Source of the DNA: an uncultured Verrucomicrobiota bacterium
Lineage (GTDB): Bacteria > Verrucomicrobiota > Verrucomicrobiia > Limisphaerales > UBA9464
Direction of reading: 5' to 3'
NCBI GenBank assembly: GCA_903864375.1
Contig: CAIPFS010000382.1
Span: 1-22,676 of the forward strand
Length of the DNA: 22,676 nt
Position numbers and translations under genes: made by a program. The number at the start of each line of letters is the position of its first letter. The stretch's first letter is position 1. This document shows, piece by piece, positions 1 through 8,385 of the stretch. The notes below the pieces were generated by a model. The model worked only from the letters and a program-made list of their open reading frames with translations, searched no databases and had not been told where the DNA came from.

Positions 1-400
1 AGGTCACCAGCAGCAAATAGAGGAGCGCCATCTGATTCGATTTTTTCAGAACGACGTTGGTGTAGACGGCTCCCAACAACGTGCCGGCGACCAGAAGGGC
101 AGCGGGCCGTGTCCCCAGTCCAAAAACCAGGAGCATGCCGCCCACGAGCTGGGCCGCGGTGGCGAATCCCGCATTGATCACGGGAAAAGGAAATCCGGCC
201 GCCTGGATCTCCACGACAAATGGCCACTCGGTTCGGCGGCCCCGACGCCATTCGATGCCTTCCGCCAGCTTGTGGATTCCATGGTAGATGACCAGAAGCG
301 CACCGGTGCACGTATGCAATACCTGTGCTGCGACCAGCGGCGGCACCAACGGTTGATGCCCGAAAATTCGGGTCAGAATGACGGCAGGGTCAACGGTCAT
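1..400 (-). CDS. DoxX family membrane protein (partial, 3' end beyond left edge)
   Basis: An open frame starts at ATG 400-398 on the minus strand and runs off the left edge after 133 codons, so the C-terminus is missing. The translation begins MTVDPAVILTRIFGHQ and has hydrophobic helices around residues 25-45 (with HTCTGALLVIYHGIHKLAEG), 75-98 (NAGFATAAQLVGGMLLVFGLG) and 100-118, the layout of DoxX/DoxD-type four-helix membrane proteins. DoxX proteins are small inner-membrane proteins often linked to redox or thiol stress; their biochemical role is poorly defined. The start lies inside the end of the efflux channel gene (11-nt overlap), so it is probably the last visible gene of the monooxygenase-efflux operon. 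The family call rests on hydrophobic pattern and the GIHKL segment; it is fairly but not fully certain. Confidence 0.72.
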   Translation of the reverse strand, partial: MTVDPAVILTRIFGHQPLVPPLVAAQVLHTCTGALLVIYHGIHKLAEGIEWRRGRRTEWPFVVEIQAAGFPFPVINAGFATAAQLVGGMLLVFGLGTRPAALLVAGTLLGAVYTNVVLKKSNQMALLYLLLVT

Positions 401-1820
401 GGGATTCCTGGGGTTTCCATCCGCCCCCGAGTGACTTGAACAGGGCGATCAGGTCCGTGGCGGTCTGGGTCTGGCTTGACGCCAACGCGGCTTCCGCCTG
501 CAACTTCACGCGCTCGGCATCGAGAACTTCGAGAAAGTTGGCCGTGCCCTGTTCAAACCTCTGTCGGGCCAGGGCGGCGGCGCGATCGCTGGCTTTCACC
601 GCATTCGCCAGCAGGTCCCGGCGTTCCTTTTCCCGCCCATAATTCGTCAGGGCATTCTCTGTGTCCTCCAGCGCGAGCAATACCGTCTGCCGATAGGTTT
701 CGATTTGCGATTCCGCACGCGCGCCCGCCGCTTTCACCAGCTGATACCTGCGGGGACTGTCGAGGAAGGCCCAGCTGATATTCGGGCCGAGGCTGAAGTG
801 CTGCGCACCTTCCCGCCCCAGGCCACCGGGAGTCGAGGCGCTCAGTCCGAGGCTTCCCCCCACGGTGAAACGCGGAAAAAGATCGGCTGTTGCCACGCCG
901 ATGCGAGCGGTGGCCGCTGCCAGACGACGTTCGGCCGCGCGGATATCGGGGCGACGACGCAACAGGGCGGCGGGATCCCCCAGGGAGACCGATGGCAATT
1001 CGGCGATCGATGAGTCAATGGCGACTTGCTGGGTGAGACCTTCGGGCACACGCCCCGTCAACACGGCCAGCCGATGTTCGTCCCGGCTGATCGCTCCCTC
1101 CAGCTGCGGAATACCGGCACGGGTGGTGTCGAACTGGGCCTGGGCGCGCGCCACATCCAAATCGGTTCCCCGGCCACCTTCCAGGAGTTTTACGGTGAGC
1201 TCGAGAGTCGCCTTCTGGTTCTCGGCGTTGCGCCGGGCGACGCGGAGTTCGTTCATCAGACCGCGCAGCTCCAGGTAGGCGCGAGCTGTCTCGGCGGTGA
1301 CCGACACCAGCAAATCATCCCGGACGGCCTCCACCGAAGCAAGGTCGGCCCGGGTCGCCTCCACGTTGCGCCGGACACGACCGAAGACATCCAACTCCCA
1401 GGTGGCATCGAAGCCAGTGTCATACACATCGTAGTTTCGGGCCCCGCCGGGAGGCACGCTCCCCTGGGTCGTACGAACCCGATTGTAGGCACCCTGGGCC
1501 GTCACGATTGGCGCAAAATCGTAATAGGTCACACGGTGCTCGGCGCGCGCTGCGCGAATGGAGGCGATGGCGGCCCTGACATCCCGGTTGTTCGTTATGG
1601 CAAGGCCCACCAGCTGATTGAGTTGCTCATTGTTGAAACGAGCCCACCACGTCTGCAAGGAGGTGTCGTCCGTTGCCGTTGCAGAGGTTCCCGCCGCCGC
1701 GGATTGAAACTGTGCGGGTATCGGATCCTGTGGAGCCTGGTAGTTCGGACCGACCGCGCACCCCGCCAATGAGAAAATTGCGAAACCGACAACAAAGCGG
1801 CTTGAGAAAAGGTCTTTCAT
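390..1820 (-). CDS. Efflux transporter outer-membrane factor lipoprotein (OprM/NodT family)
   Basis: 476 residues, the usual length for the outer-membrane channel of a tripartite RND pump (TolC/OprM/NodT family). The N-terminus is a lipoprotein signal peptide with lipobox LAGC, so Cys21 should be lipidated, followed by the typical AVGPNYQAP. Two copies of the outer-membrane efflux repeat follow: long helical stretches around residues 60-250 and 280-460, with family-typical phrases LRRRPDIRAAERRLAAA (about 285-301) and FLEVLDAERVKLQAE near the C-terminus. Family members trimerise into a beta-barrel plus periplasmic alpha-tunnel. The start ATG overlaps the TGA of the RND pump gene (ATGA, 1817-1820), indicating translational coupling. 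The exported substrate cannot be read from this component. Confidence 0.95.
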   Translation of the reverse strand: MKDLFSSRFVVGFAIFSLAGCAVGPNYQAPQDPIPAQFQSAAAGTSATATDDTSLQTWWARFNNEQLNQLVGLAITNNRDVRAAIASIRAARAEHRVTYYDFAPIVTAQGAYNRVRTTQGSVPPGGARNYDVYDTGFDATWELDVFGRVRRNVEATRADLASVEAVRDDLLVSVTAETARAYLELRGLMNELRVARRNAENQKATLELTVKLLEGGRGTDLDVARAQAQFDTTRAGIPQLEGAISRDEHRLAVLTGRVPEGLTQQVAIDSSIAELPSVSLGDPAALLRRRPDIRAAERRLAAATARIGVATADLFPRFTVGGSLGLSASTPGGLGREGAQHFSLGPNISWAFLDSPRRYQLVKAAGARAESQIETYRQTVLLALEDTENALTNYGREKERRDLLANAVKASDRAAALARQRFEQGTANFLEVLDAERVKLQAEAALASSQTQTATDLIALFKSLGGGWKPQESHDR

Positions 1821-4800
1821 GTGACCAGAGGTGTTTCCTTGGGAATGGTGGATGTCTGCCGACCCAGGCGTTCGGTCAGTCCACGAATGACGACATAAAA
1901 CACGGGAGTCAGTACGAGGCCGAAAAGGGTGACCCCCATCATGCCGTAGAAGACCGCCGTTCCAATGGCCCGGCGCATTTCCGCCCCGGCCCCGATGGCA
2001 CGCACCAGTGGCAGAACGCCCAGAATGAAGGCGAAGCTGGTCATCAGGATGGGGCGTAATCGCAGGCGACAGGCTTCAACGGCGGCCTCCAGGATCCCCT
2101 TGCCTTCCCGTTCCAGCTGGCGTGCAAATTCAACAATCAGGATGGCGTTCTTGGCGGAGAGCCCTACCAGAACGATCAGCCCAATCTGGGTAAAGATGTT
2201 GTTGTCCATCCGATTCCACCAGACACCGGCGAGCGCACTCAGGAGACACATGGGAACGATCAAGATAATCGCCACGGGAAGGCTCCAGCTTTCGTACTGT
2301 GCTGCGAGGGTCAGAAAGACAAGGAGAACGCACAGCGGGAAAATGTAGATCAGGGTGTTCCCGGCCAGTTGTTCCTGAAGGGTGAGCTCGGTCCACTCGT
2401 AACCCATTCCCGGCAACGCCTCCTTGGCAAACAGTCCTTTCGCGATCTCAATGGCCTGCCCACTGCTGGTCCCGGGAAGGGGAATGCCGTTGAGGTCGGC
2501 CGCCGGAAACATATTGTACCGTGTGACGGCATCCGGACCGGTCGTCTCATGAATCGTCAGCAGTGTGCCGAGGGGGATCATCTCTCCCGCGCTATTGCGG
2601 CAGCGCAGCTTGCGAATGTCCTCGGGCCTCGCACGAAACGGGCCGTCGGCTTGGGCGGTCACCTGATAGGTGCGACCGAACCGGTTGAAATCGTTGACGT
2701 ACAAACTGCCGAGGCAGATTTGCAGGGTGTCATAGACATCGCTCAACGCGACTCCCATGCTTTTGGCCTTGGTTCGATCCACGTCGATTTGCAGCTGGGG
2801 AACCCGGGTCGTGAAGGTGGTGAAGGCGGTGGCCAATCCTGGCGTTTGAAGGCCATCCAGCATCATCCGGAAGGCGGTTCCAGCCAGCGGTTCCAACCCG
2901 AGGGATGTCCGGTCCTGCACCATCATCTTGAAACCTCCCGAGTTGCCCAGACCGTTGACCGGTGGAGGGGGCAGGACCAGGACCCGGGCATCACGGATGG
3001 CACCCACTTTACCATAAATTCGGCCCATGATGGCGTCCGCACTCTTCGTCGGATCCTTTTTTCGGTCGGCGAACTCCTCGAGCGAGATGTACATCGCCCC
3101 GGCGTTGGGCAGGTTGGCACCAATCAGGGGGTTGAATCCTGGAAATTCGACCGTGGCCCTGACGCCGGGAACCTCGCGCGCCAGGCGTCCCGCCTCCTCG
3201 ATCACTTTCTGGGTTCTCTCCAGGCTGGCACCTTCCGGCAATTGCGCGAAACAGAGAAGGTAGCCCTTGTCCTGGGTGGGAATGAAGCCGGCGGGGACGT
3301 GTTGAAACAGATATCCGGTCACCAGCAGCAGGACCCCGTAAACGGCCAGGGCTACCGCGGCCCCGCGACAACACCAGGCGACGATACCGGCGTAGGCACC
3401 CGTCGCGGCATCAAAACCCCGGTTGAACGATTTGAAGAGCCAGCCCAGCGTGGCATGGATGAGTCGGGTCAGGACATCCGGTTTGTCGCCATGACCTTTC
3501 AAAAGCAGGGCGCTCAGCGCGGGGGAAAGCGTCAACGAATTGAATGCGCTCAGAGCCGTGGAAACCGCAATGGTGAGCGCGAACTGCCGGTAGAACTGGC
3601 CGGTGATGCCACTGACAAACGCTGTCGGGATAAAGACCGCACACAGAACCAGGGCGACCGCGATGACCGGTCCGCTGACCTCCCGCATCGCCTTTTGCGT
3701 GGCGTCGATGGGCGAGAGACCGAGGGCCATGTTCCGCTCCACGTTTTCGACGACGACGATCGCATCGTCCACCACGATGCCGATCGCCAGGACGAGCCCG
3801 AACAGCGACAGGTTGTTGAGCGAGAACCCCAGGAGGTGCATGACGGCCAGGGTGCCAATCAAGGACACCGGGACCGCCAGCAGGGGGATGATGGACGCCC
3901 GCCAGGTTTGGAGAAACAGCAACACCACCAGCACCACGAGCAACACCGCCTCGAAAAGGGTGTGAATCACCGCATCGATCGACTCGCTGGCGAAGACCGT
4001 CGTGTCATAGACAATCTTGAAGTCGACCCCGTTCGGAAATGGGAGGTCACGCTTGAGTTGCTCCATCCGCTCCCGGACCAGGCGCGACGTCTCGATCGCA
4101 TTCGACCCGGGAAGCTGAAAGATCACCAACGCCGCCGCCGCTTTGCCGCTCAAGCGGGATGCGAGGGAGTAGTCCCGGGCTGCCAGTTCAACCCGCGCAA
4201 CATCCCGAACCCGCGTGATTTCGCCCTGGGCCCCCTGTTTGACGATGATATTGGAGAACTGCTCCTCGTCGAGCAGCCGACCCTGCGTATTCACCGTGAG
4301 TTGGAAGTCGATCGGACCCGTGGTGAGGGGCGGCTGCCCGATGACGCCCGCCGCCGCCTGGATGTTCTGCTCACGGACGGCCCCCACGACATCTGCCGCC
4401 GTCAGGCCCAGCGCCGTGAGTTTGTCGGGCTCAAGCCAGAGGCGCATGGAATAGTCCCGCGCCCCGAATACCGTGACATCACCCACACCCGGGACACGGG
4501 CCAGCTGATCCTTGATCTGGAGGAAGGCGTAGTTGCCCACGTAGAGTTCGTCATGAGAGTCGTCGGGCGATAGCAAATGCACGACCATGGTCAGGTCGGA
4601 GGATTTCTTTGTGACCGTCACGCCCAGGCGGCGCACCTCTTCTGGCAGTTTGGGTGACGCCAGATTCACCCGGTTCTGCACCAGCACCTGCGCCTTGTTC
4701 AAGTCCGTGCCCAACCGGAAGGTGATCGTCAGGGACATCACCCCATCGGCGGTGCTCACGCTGCTCATGTACAGCATGTCCTCAACTCCGTTGACCTCCT

Positions 4801-5005
4801 GTTCAATCGGCGTGGCGACGGTTTCGCTGAGAACCTTCGGGCTGGCGCCGGGATAGGCTGCCCGGACCACCACGGTGGGCGGCACCACCTCGGGATACTG
4901 CGCCACGGGCAATTGTTGCAACGCCAGGAGCCCCAGAAGAACGGTGATGATCGACAGGACGGCGGCAAAGATCGGCCGTCGGATGAAGAATTGGGGGAAA
5001 TTCAC
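1817..5005 (-). CDS. RND multidrug efflux pump, inner-membrane subunit (AcrB/MexB, HAE-1 type)
   Basis: 1062 residues, close to AcrB (1049). The N-terminus is characteristic: FFIRRPIFAAVLSIITVLLG (TM1), then the porter domain, TM2-7, a second porter half and TM8-12 ending near FGLVLTPVFYVVIRGL. The proton-relay residues are visible: Asp413-Asp414 in TM4 (GIVVDDAIVVVENVERNM) and Lys952 in TM10 (GLSAKNAILIVEFARQLE), matching AcrB D407/D408/K940. HAE-1 pumps take lipophilic drugs, dyes, bile salts or solvents from the periplasm and outer leaflet in exchange for protons. The start is GTG (5005-5003) sharing a GTGA overlap with the stop of the adaptor gene upstream; its own stop overlaps the start of the outer-membrane channel. 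The full tripartite pump is therefore encoded without gaps. Specificity is not predictable from sequence alone. Confidence 0.97.
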   Translation of the reverse strand: MNFPQFFIRRPIFAAVLSIITVLLGLLALQQLPVAQYPEVVPPTVVVRAAYPGASPKVLSETVATPIEQEVNGVEDMLYMSSVSTADGVMSLTITFRLGTDLNKAQVLVQNRVNLASPKLPEEVRRLGVTVTKKSSDLTMVVHLLSPDDSHDELYVGNYAFLQIKDQLARVPGVGDVTVFGARDYSMRLWLEPDKLTALGLTAADVVGAVREQNIQAAAGVIGQPPLTTGPIDFQLTVNTQGRLLDEEQFSNIIVKQGAQGEITRVRDVARVELAARDYSLASRLSGKAAAALVIFQLPGSNAIETSRLVRERMEQLKRDLPFPNGVDFKIVYDTTVFASESIDAVIHTLFEAVLLVVLVVLLFLQTWRASIIPLLAVPVSLIGTLAVMHLLGFSLNNLSLFGLVLAIGIVVDDAIVVVENVERNMALGLSPIDATQKAMREVSGPVIAVALVLCAVFIPTAFVSGITGQFYRQFALTIAVSTALSAFNSLTLSPALSALLLKGHGDKPDVLTRLIHATLGWLFKSFNRGFDAATGAYAGIVAWCCRGAAVALAVYGVLLLVTGYLFQHVPAGFIPTQDKGYLLCFAQLPEGASLERTQKVIEEAGRLAREVPGVRATVEFPGFNPLIGANLPNAGAMYISLEEFADRKKDPTKSADAIMGRIYGKVGAIRDARVLVLPPPPVNGLGNSGGFKMMVQDRTSLGLEPLAGTAFRMMLDGLQTPGLATAFTTFTTRVPQLQIDVDRTKAKSMGVALSDVYDTLQICLGSLYVNDFNRFGRTYQVTAQADGPFRARPEDIRKLRCRNSAGEMIPLGTLLTIHETTGPDAVTRYNMFPAADLNGIPLPGTSSGQAIEIAKGLFAKEALPGMGYEWTELTLQEQLAGNTLIYIFPLCVLLVFLTLAAQYESWSLPVAIILIVPMCLLSALAGVWWNRMDNNIFTQIGLIVLVGLSAKNAILIVEFARQLEREGKGILEAAVEACRLRLRPILMTSFAFILGVLPLVRAIGAGAEMRRAIGTAVFYGMMGVTLFGLVLTPVFYVVIRGLTERLGRQTSTIPKETPLVT

Positions 5006-6186
5006 GGCGTGACCTTGGGAGCGGTGGATGACGTTGGTGCAGCCGGCTTCACTGGTGCGCCCGGCCGGACGTTGATGATGCCTTCGGTGATCACATTCTC
5101 CCCGGCTTTCAGCCCCTCCGTGACCACCCTCAACCCGTCAATCTCCGCACCCAGTTTGACCGGCCGCATCTGGGCGGTGGAATCGGCACCCACCACATAG
5201 ACGAACCGAAGGGCCTGATCGGCAGCAAGGGCCCTGCCCGGAATCAAGACCGCCTTGAATCTGCCGCTGCCGGGTACCCGCAATCGAACAAACATGCCCG
5301 GTGACATCAATCCTCCGGCGTTGGTAAAGACTCCACGTGCCATCACCGTACCGCTGCTGGCATTGATGCGGTTTTCTACAAAGTCGATTTCTCCCGGATG
5401 AGGAAAACCCTGTTCATCACCCAGCGCCAGTTCGCACGGGATGCGCGACGTGATCGCACTCGCGCGTTCTCCCGTCGCTGCCAGTCTTCGATATTTCAGC
5501 GAAGCCCGCTCGTCGACCGCCACGTAGGCATAGATTGGGTCCTGGGAAACGACCGTGGTCAGAAGAGTCGTTCCGGCCGTCCCGCCCACGATGAGGTTGC
5601 CCGGGGTCACCAGCGCCCGGCTGACACGGCCCGAAATGGGTGAGCGCACCTCGGTGAACTCCAGATTCAATCGGGCACTGGCCACTCGTGCCTCGGCACC
5701 GTTGACCGCGCTCCGTGCCTGTGCAGCGGTCTTGACCCGGGTATCGAAGTCCTCCTGCGAAATGGCATGGGTTTCAATCAGCTTTCGAGCCCGGTCGGCA
5801 TCGGATTGCGCCAGGTCCGCCTTGATTTGGGATTGATCCTTGTCGGCCAGCAGAGCGTCGAAATCCGCCTGGTACGGACGCCGGTCGATCGTGAACAGCA
5901 GATCGCCCGCCTTGACCAGTTTGCCTTCTTCGAAATGGACCTTGTCCAAATATCCGCTGACCCGGGCCCGGATCTCGACACTCTCCCTGGCATCCAGTCG
6001 ACCGGTGTATTCGTCCCATTCCACCACTTCCTTCTCGATTGCGGCGACCACCGTCACCTGCGGTGGGGGGGATGCGGGCGGCGCACCTCCTGCGGGCGGC
6101 CTGCAACCGGCGAGGATGCACGACACAGCGAGGAGCAGGATGATCGGCATCTCTGAATGAGGATTTGTGGGTTTCGGCATGACCAT
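5002..6186 (-). CDS. RND efflux periplasmic adaptor lipoprotein (AcrA/MexA, membrane fusion protein)
   Basis: 394 residues, standard for an AcrA/MexA adaptor. A hydrophobic signal segment (MPIILLLAVSCILAGC) ends in a lipobox; the lipidated Cys would be residue 28 with this start, or residue 16 if the ATG at 6150 is used. The lipoyl/barrel-sandwich halves are recognisable: VEIRARVSGYLDKVHFEEG at about residues 70-88 and EVRSPISGRVSRALVTPGN near 180-198. They flank an alpha-helical hairpin rich in Ala, Asp and Arg. Family members bridge the pump and the outer-membrane channel in the periplasm. It lies 26 nt after the monooxygenase stop and overlaps the pump gene by GTGA. I kept the upstream ATG at 6186; no clear ribosome-binding site distinguishes 6186, 6180 and 6150. 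Confidence 0.94.
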   Translation of the reverse strand: MVMPKPTNPHSEMPIILLLAVSCILAGCRPPAGGAPPASPPPQVTVVAAIEKEVVEWDEYTGRLDARESVEIRARVSGYLDKVHFEEGKLVKAGDLLFTIDRRPYQADFDALLADKDQSQIKADLAQSDADRARKLIETHAISQEDFDTRVKTAAQARSAVNGAEARVASARLNLEFTEVRSPISGRVSRALVTPGNLIVGGTAGTTLLTTVVSQDPIYAYVAVDERASLKYRRLAATGERASAITSRIPCELALGDEQGFPHPGEIDFVENRINASSGTVMARGVFTNAGGLMSPGMFVRLRVPGSGRFKAVLIPGRALAADQALRFVYVVGADSTAQMRPVKLGAEIDGLRVVTEGLKAGENVITEGIINVRPGAPVKPAAPTSSTAPKVTP

Positions 6187-6212
6187 TGAGCTGGGTGTTG
6201 CTTGGAAGAGAT

Positions 6213-7946
6213 TCAGCCGCGCGGCCTGAAAACGCGCTCGATATAGGCCTTGAGCTCCGCACCGGCCTGGAGACGGCCGCGGAATCCGACATGATTGTCG
6301 GGGCGAATCAGATGGACGGTCGGGGTCGTGACCGCGAATTTCGTATGGGCCTCTTCAAGCGCGTCGATCAGTATTGAGACTCCAGCAGGAGCGTCCGCCG
6401 CAACCGAGGCCGTGGGCACAACCAGATGGACCGCGACAGGCCGTCCGCTCAACCGGGCGACGAGTTCAGTGCCCGTGGCCAACACCTCAGCCCATGCATT
6501 CAGGTGCGTACCGGTGAAGAGCAGCAGCGTCCATTCTGCATCCTGCAATAGTTCGCTAATCCGGACGGTGCGTTGATCGCCGTGCCGGACCAGATGGGCG
6601 TCGGGACAACGCTCACCCGCCCTGGGACCGCCGCCGCCGTGATCTTCTGTCAACGCGGAGTGTGGATAGGCAATGGTCAGTTCTTCCAGCGTGTTGCGCA
6701 TGAAGGTCTGCGCGGTGTCCGTCCGCACGACAAACGGGCCCAAAAGCCGCACGGCACGCTGCTTGATCTCACCAGGATGGAGAATGCCTTTATAGGCGAG
6801 GTCCGTGCCCTTAATCAGCCCTTCGGCGACGGGGTGGCGTTCCTGATTATAGGTCTCCAACAACGACGGAGGGTATTCGCCTTGAATCACTCCCGCCAGT
6901 TTCCAACCGAGGTTGAAGGCATCCTGGATACCTGTGTTCATGCCTTGTCCGCCAATCGGCACATGAACATGCCCGGAATCACCCGCAACAAATGCCCGGC
7001 CCCCGCTGAATTGATTCGCATAGCGGTGCGAGGTCCGATAGCGGGCCAGCCATACCGGGTCGGATAGGGTCACCTTCATTCCGCTCAGCCGCTCGAAGTG
7101 ACTTTTGATTTCGTCGAGCGTTGGCTCGGCAGAAATATCCTCCGCAGCGCCCAGGCTATTCTCGGCCTCCAACTGCCCCACCGTCTGGTGCGTCGTGCCG
7201 GCCGCATCCGGAATCGAGATGAAAATCCGCACGAAGCCATTCGGCATCTCGATGGCCATCATGTATCCGTCCGTGGTGAGGAACAAATAGGACCGTCCGT
7301 TGGGCAGATTCCACGCCAGCTTGCAATCGGCCTGGATGAACTGCTCACCACTGTACCGTTCGCCTTCAAAGGTGAGGCCAAGCGTCTTCCGCACGAGACT
7401 TTTGGAACCTTCACAGCCAATGACATAATCCGCGCGAACGGTTTCCCCGCTGACCTGCATGGAGCCCGGTTCGGAGTGCCGGATTTCCACGGTTGCACCC
7501 TGGTCGTCCAGGGTCACCTCCAACGCCTCGGTGTTCCATTCAACCTCGACCCCGCGCCGCCTCAAGGCGTCGTTCAAGAGGTGTTGCGTCCTGTTCTGGC
7601 CAATGATCAACGGATGCGGGAACGGACTCTCGATGCCGTCCAGATGCCAGCTTCCGATATGCTTGCCATAACCGTGCACCACCACCTCGCGCATCGCCCT
7701 GGCCTCCGCGACAGCCGCCGTCATGATGCCCACCCTGTTCAGCGCCTCCTGCGTGCGCACATGAAGGATCAGCGCCTTGCTGACCTCGCGGATCGACGAT
7801 TGTTTTTCGATGATCCGCGTTCGGACGCCCCGCCGGACCAGTTCGTTCGCGAGGGTGAGGCCAACTGGTCCCGCGCCGATGATCAGCACATCAACGGAAG
7901 CCGCCCTCGACGGTTCTTTCAGGGATTTGGTTTGATTCGATGACAT
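6213..7946 (-). CDS. FAD-dependent aromatic-ring monooxygenase (group A, PheA/TfdB/MhpA-like)
   Basis: 577 residues from the chosen start. The N-terminal Rossmann FAD-binding motif is DVLIIGAGPVGLTLANELVR (GxGxxG at 24-29). The second FAD motif is GDSGHVHVPIGGQGMNTGIQ, followed by DAFNLGWKLAGV, the hallmark of class A flavoprotein hydroxylases such as phenol, 2,4-dichlorophenol and 3-(3-hydroxyphenyl)propionate hydroxylases and rifampicin monooxygenase-like enzymes. The last 150 residues (from about PRAGERCPDAHL) resemble the thioredoxin-like C-terminal domain of the phenol hydroxylase subgroup. Such enzymes use NAD(P)H and O2 to hydroxylate an aromatic or polyketide ring in the cytoplasm. 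ATG 7946 is preferred over GTG 7979 and ATG 7976 because GGAG sits 6 nt upstream of it. It is first in the operon with the RND pump, suggesting modification plus export of the same compound; the substrate is unknown. Confidence 0.92.
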   Translation of the reverse strand: MSSNQTKSLKEPSRAASVDVLIIGAGPVGLTLANELVRRGVRTRIIEKQSSIREVSKALILHVRTQEALNRVGIMTAAVAEARAMREVVVHGYGKHIGSWHLDGIESPFPHPLIIGQNRTQHLLNDALRRRGVEVEWNTEALEVTLDDQGATVEIRHSEPGSMQVSGETVRADYVIGCEGSKSLVRKTLGLTFEGERYSGEQFIQADCKLAWNLPNGRSYLFLTTDGYMMAIEMPNGFVRIFISIPDAAGTTHQTVGQLEAENSLGAAEDISAEPTLDEIKSHFERLSGMKVTLSDPVWLARYRTSHRYANQFSGGRAFVAGDSGHVHVPIGGQGMNTGIQDAFNLGWKLAGVIQGEYPPSLLETYNQERHPVAEGLIKGTDLAYKGILHPGEIKQRAVRLLGPFVVRTDTAQTFMRNTLEELTIAYPHSALTEDHGGGGPRAGERCPDAHLVRHGDQRTVRISELLQDAEWTLLLFTGTHLNAWAEVLATGTELVARLSGRPVAVHLVVPTASVAADAPAGVSILIDALEEAHTKFAVTTPTVHLIRPDNHVGFRGRLQAGAELKAYIERVFRPRG

Positions 7947-8019
7947 CATGGTCTCCATTGGTTTAACCGATTCCATCACGGAACCTGTTGAACACCGCGC
8001 GGTCGCAGTTAGGGAAGAC

Positions 8020-8056
8020 CTCCAAAATCGGACGTGAATCGAGACGATGAACCTGG
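8020..8056 (+). repeat. Direct repeat copy A flanking the palindromic element
   Basis: This 37-nt stretch starts ctccaaaatcggacgtga and ends with atgaacctgg. It matches the stretch 8253-8289 at 29 of 37 positions by hand alignment, in the same orientation. Together the two copies bracket the palindromic element. They are too diverged to be a recent target-site duplication. Confidence 0.65.
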
Positions 8057-8074
8057 TGTGCAGACCGGCGACCG

Positions 8075-8226
8075 CGCGACGTAGCGCAGGTTTCCAAACC
8101 TGCCGTATCGCGGGCCTCCAGGCCTGCCGGGCCGTGGGGCGAACCGGAGTGCTTCGGGACGTGGCACGGCGCAGCCGACTGGAAAGTCGGCGATACAGCA
8201 GGCAGGAATGCCTGCGCTACGTCGCG
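8075..8226. repeat. Composite palindromic (REP/BIME-like) repeat element
   Basis: The outer arms are a perfect 16-bp inverted repeat, cgcgacgtagcgcagg at 8075-8090 and its complement at 8211-8226. Inside lie four small hairpins: 8086-8103 (GCAGGTTT/AAACCTGC), 8113-8124 (GGCC arms), 8175-8190 (CCGACT, loop GGAA, AGTCGG) and 8198-8215 (GCAGGCA, loop GGAA, TGCCTGC). The recurrent GGAA/TTCC loops and GTAGCGCAGG ends suggest one member of a dispersed intergenic repeat family, which I associate with Verrucomicrobiota from memory. It carries no coding signal. It could act as a transcript-stabilising or terminating structure, or be a non-autonomous mobile element. Confidence 0.75.
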
Positions 8227-8252
8227 GTGGTTGGTTCATGGATAGCGACGAA

Positions 8253-8289
8253 CTCCAAAATTGGACGTGAGTTGGGGCCATGAACCAGA
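8253..8289 (+). repeat. Direct repeat copy B flanking the palindromic element
   Basis: This is the second copy of the 37-nt repeat (29/37 identical to 8020-8056). It sits inside a nested dyad: ggttcatgg (8233-8241) pairs with ccatgaacc (8278-8286), and CCAAAATTGG (8255-8264) is itself palindromic. The dyad could form a stem-loop or an operator-like site. Confidence 0.65.
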
Positions 8290-8385
8290 CGGTTCAGGGG
8301 TAGGGATGGGTTGACGCAGGCTGGCCATTGTATCATCCATCGAATTGATTGAAGACGAATGTCTAATTGTTTTCCCATGCATTGC

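Larger units (their letters stand above)
7980..8385. other. Intergenic region upstream of the monooxygenase-efflux operon
   Basis: About 400 bases without a convincing gene. It contains the 5' leader of the monooxygenase, a composite palindromic element (8075-8226) and two copies of a 37-nt direct repeat flanking it. The short open frames here follow the repeat and look like artefacts. No strong sigma-70 promoter was identified for the operon on the minus strand. On the plus strand TTGACG (8311-8316) and TATCAT (8331-8336) are only 14 nt apart, too close to be convincing. Confidence 0.7.

Noticed and set aside
2369..4573. A 734-codon open frame on the plus strand opposite the RND pump gene
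   Set aside because: It lies fully antisense to a well-recognised gene. Its translation is low-complexity, rich in Arg, Gly, Gln and Asp, and matches no family. Long antisense frames are expected in GC-rich DNA.
8020..8289. Direct repeats as a CRISPR array or insertion-sequence target duplication
   Set aside because: There are only two copies, diverged to 29/37, with no regular spacers and no transposase or cas gene nearby.
8311..8336. Sigma-70-like promoter TTGACG / TATCAT on the plus strand
   Set aside because: The spacer is only 14 nt and it would transcribe antisense into the hydrolase gene. There is no further support.
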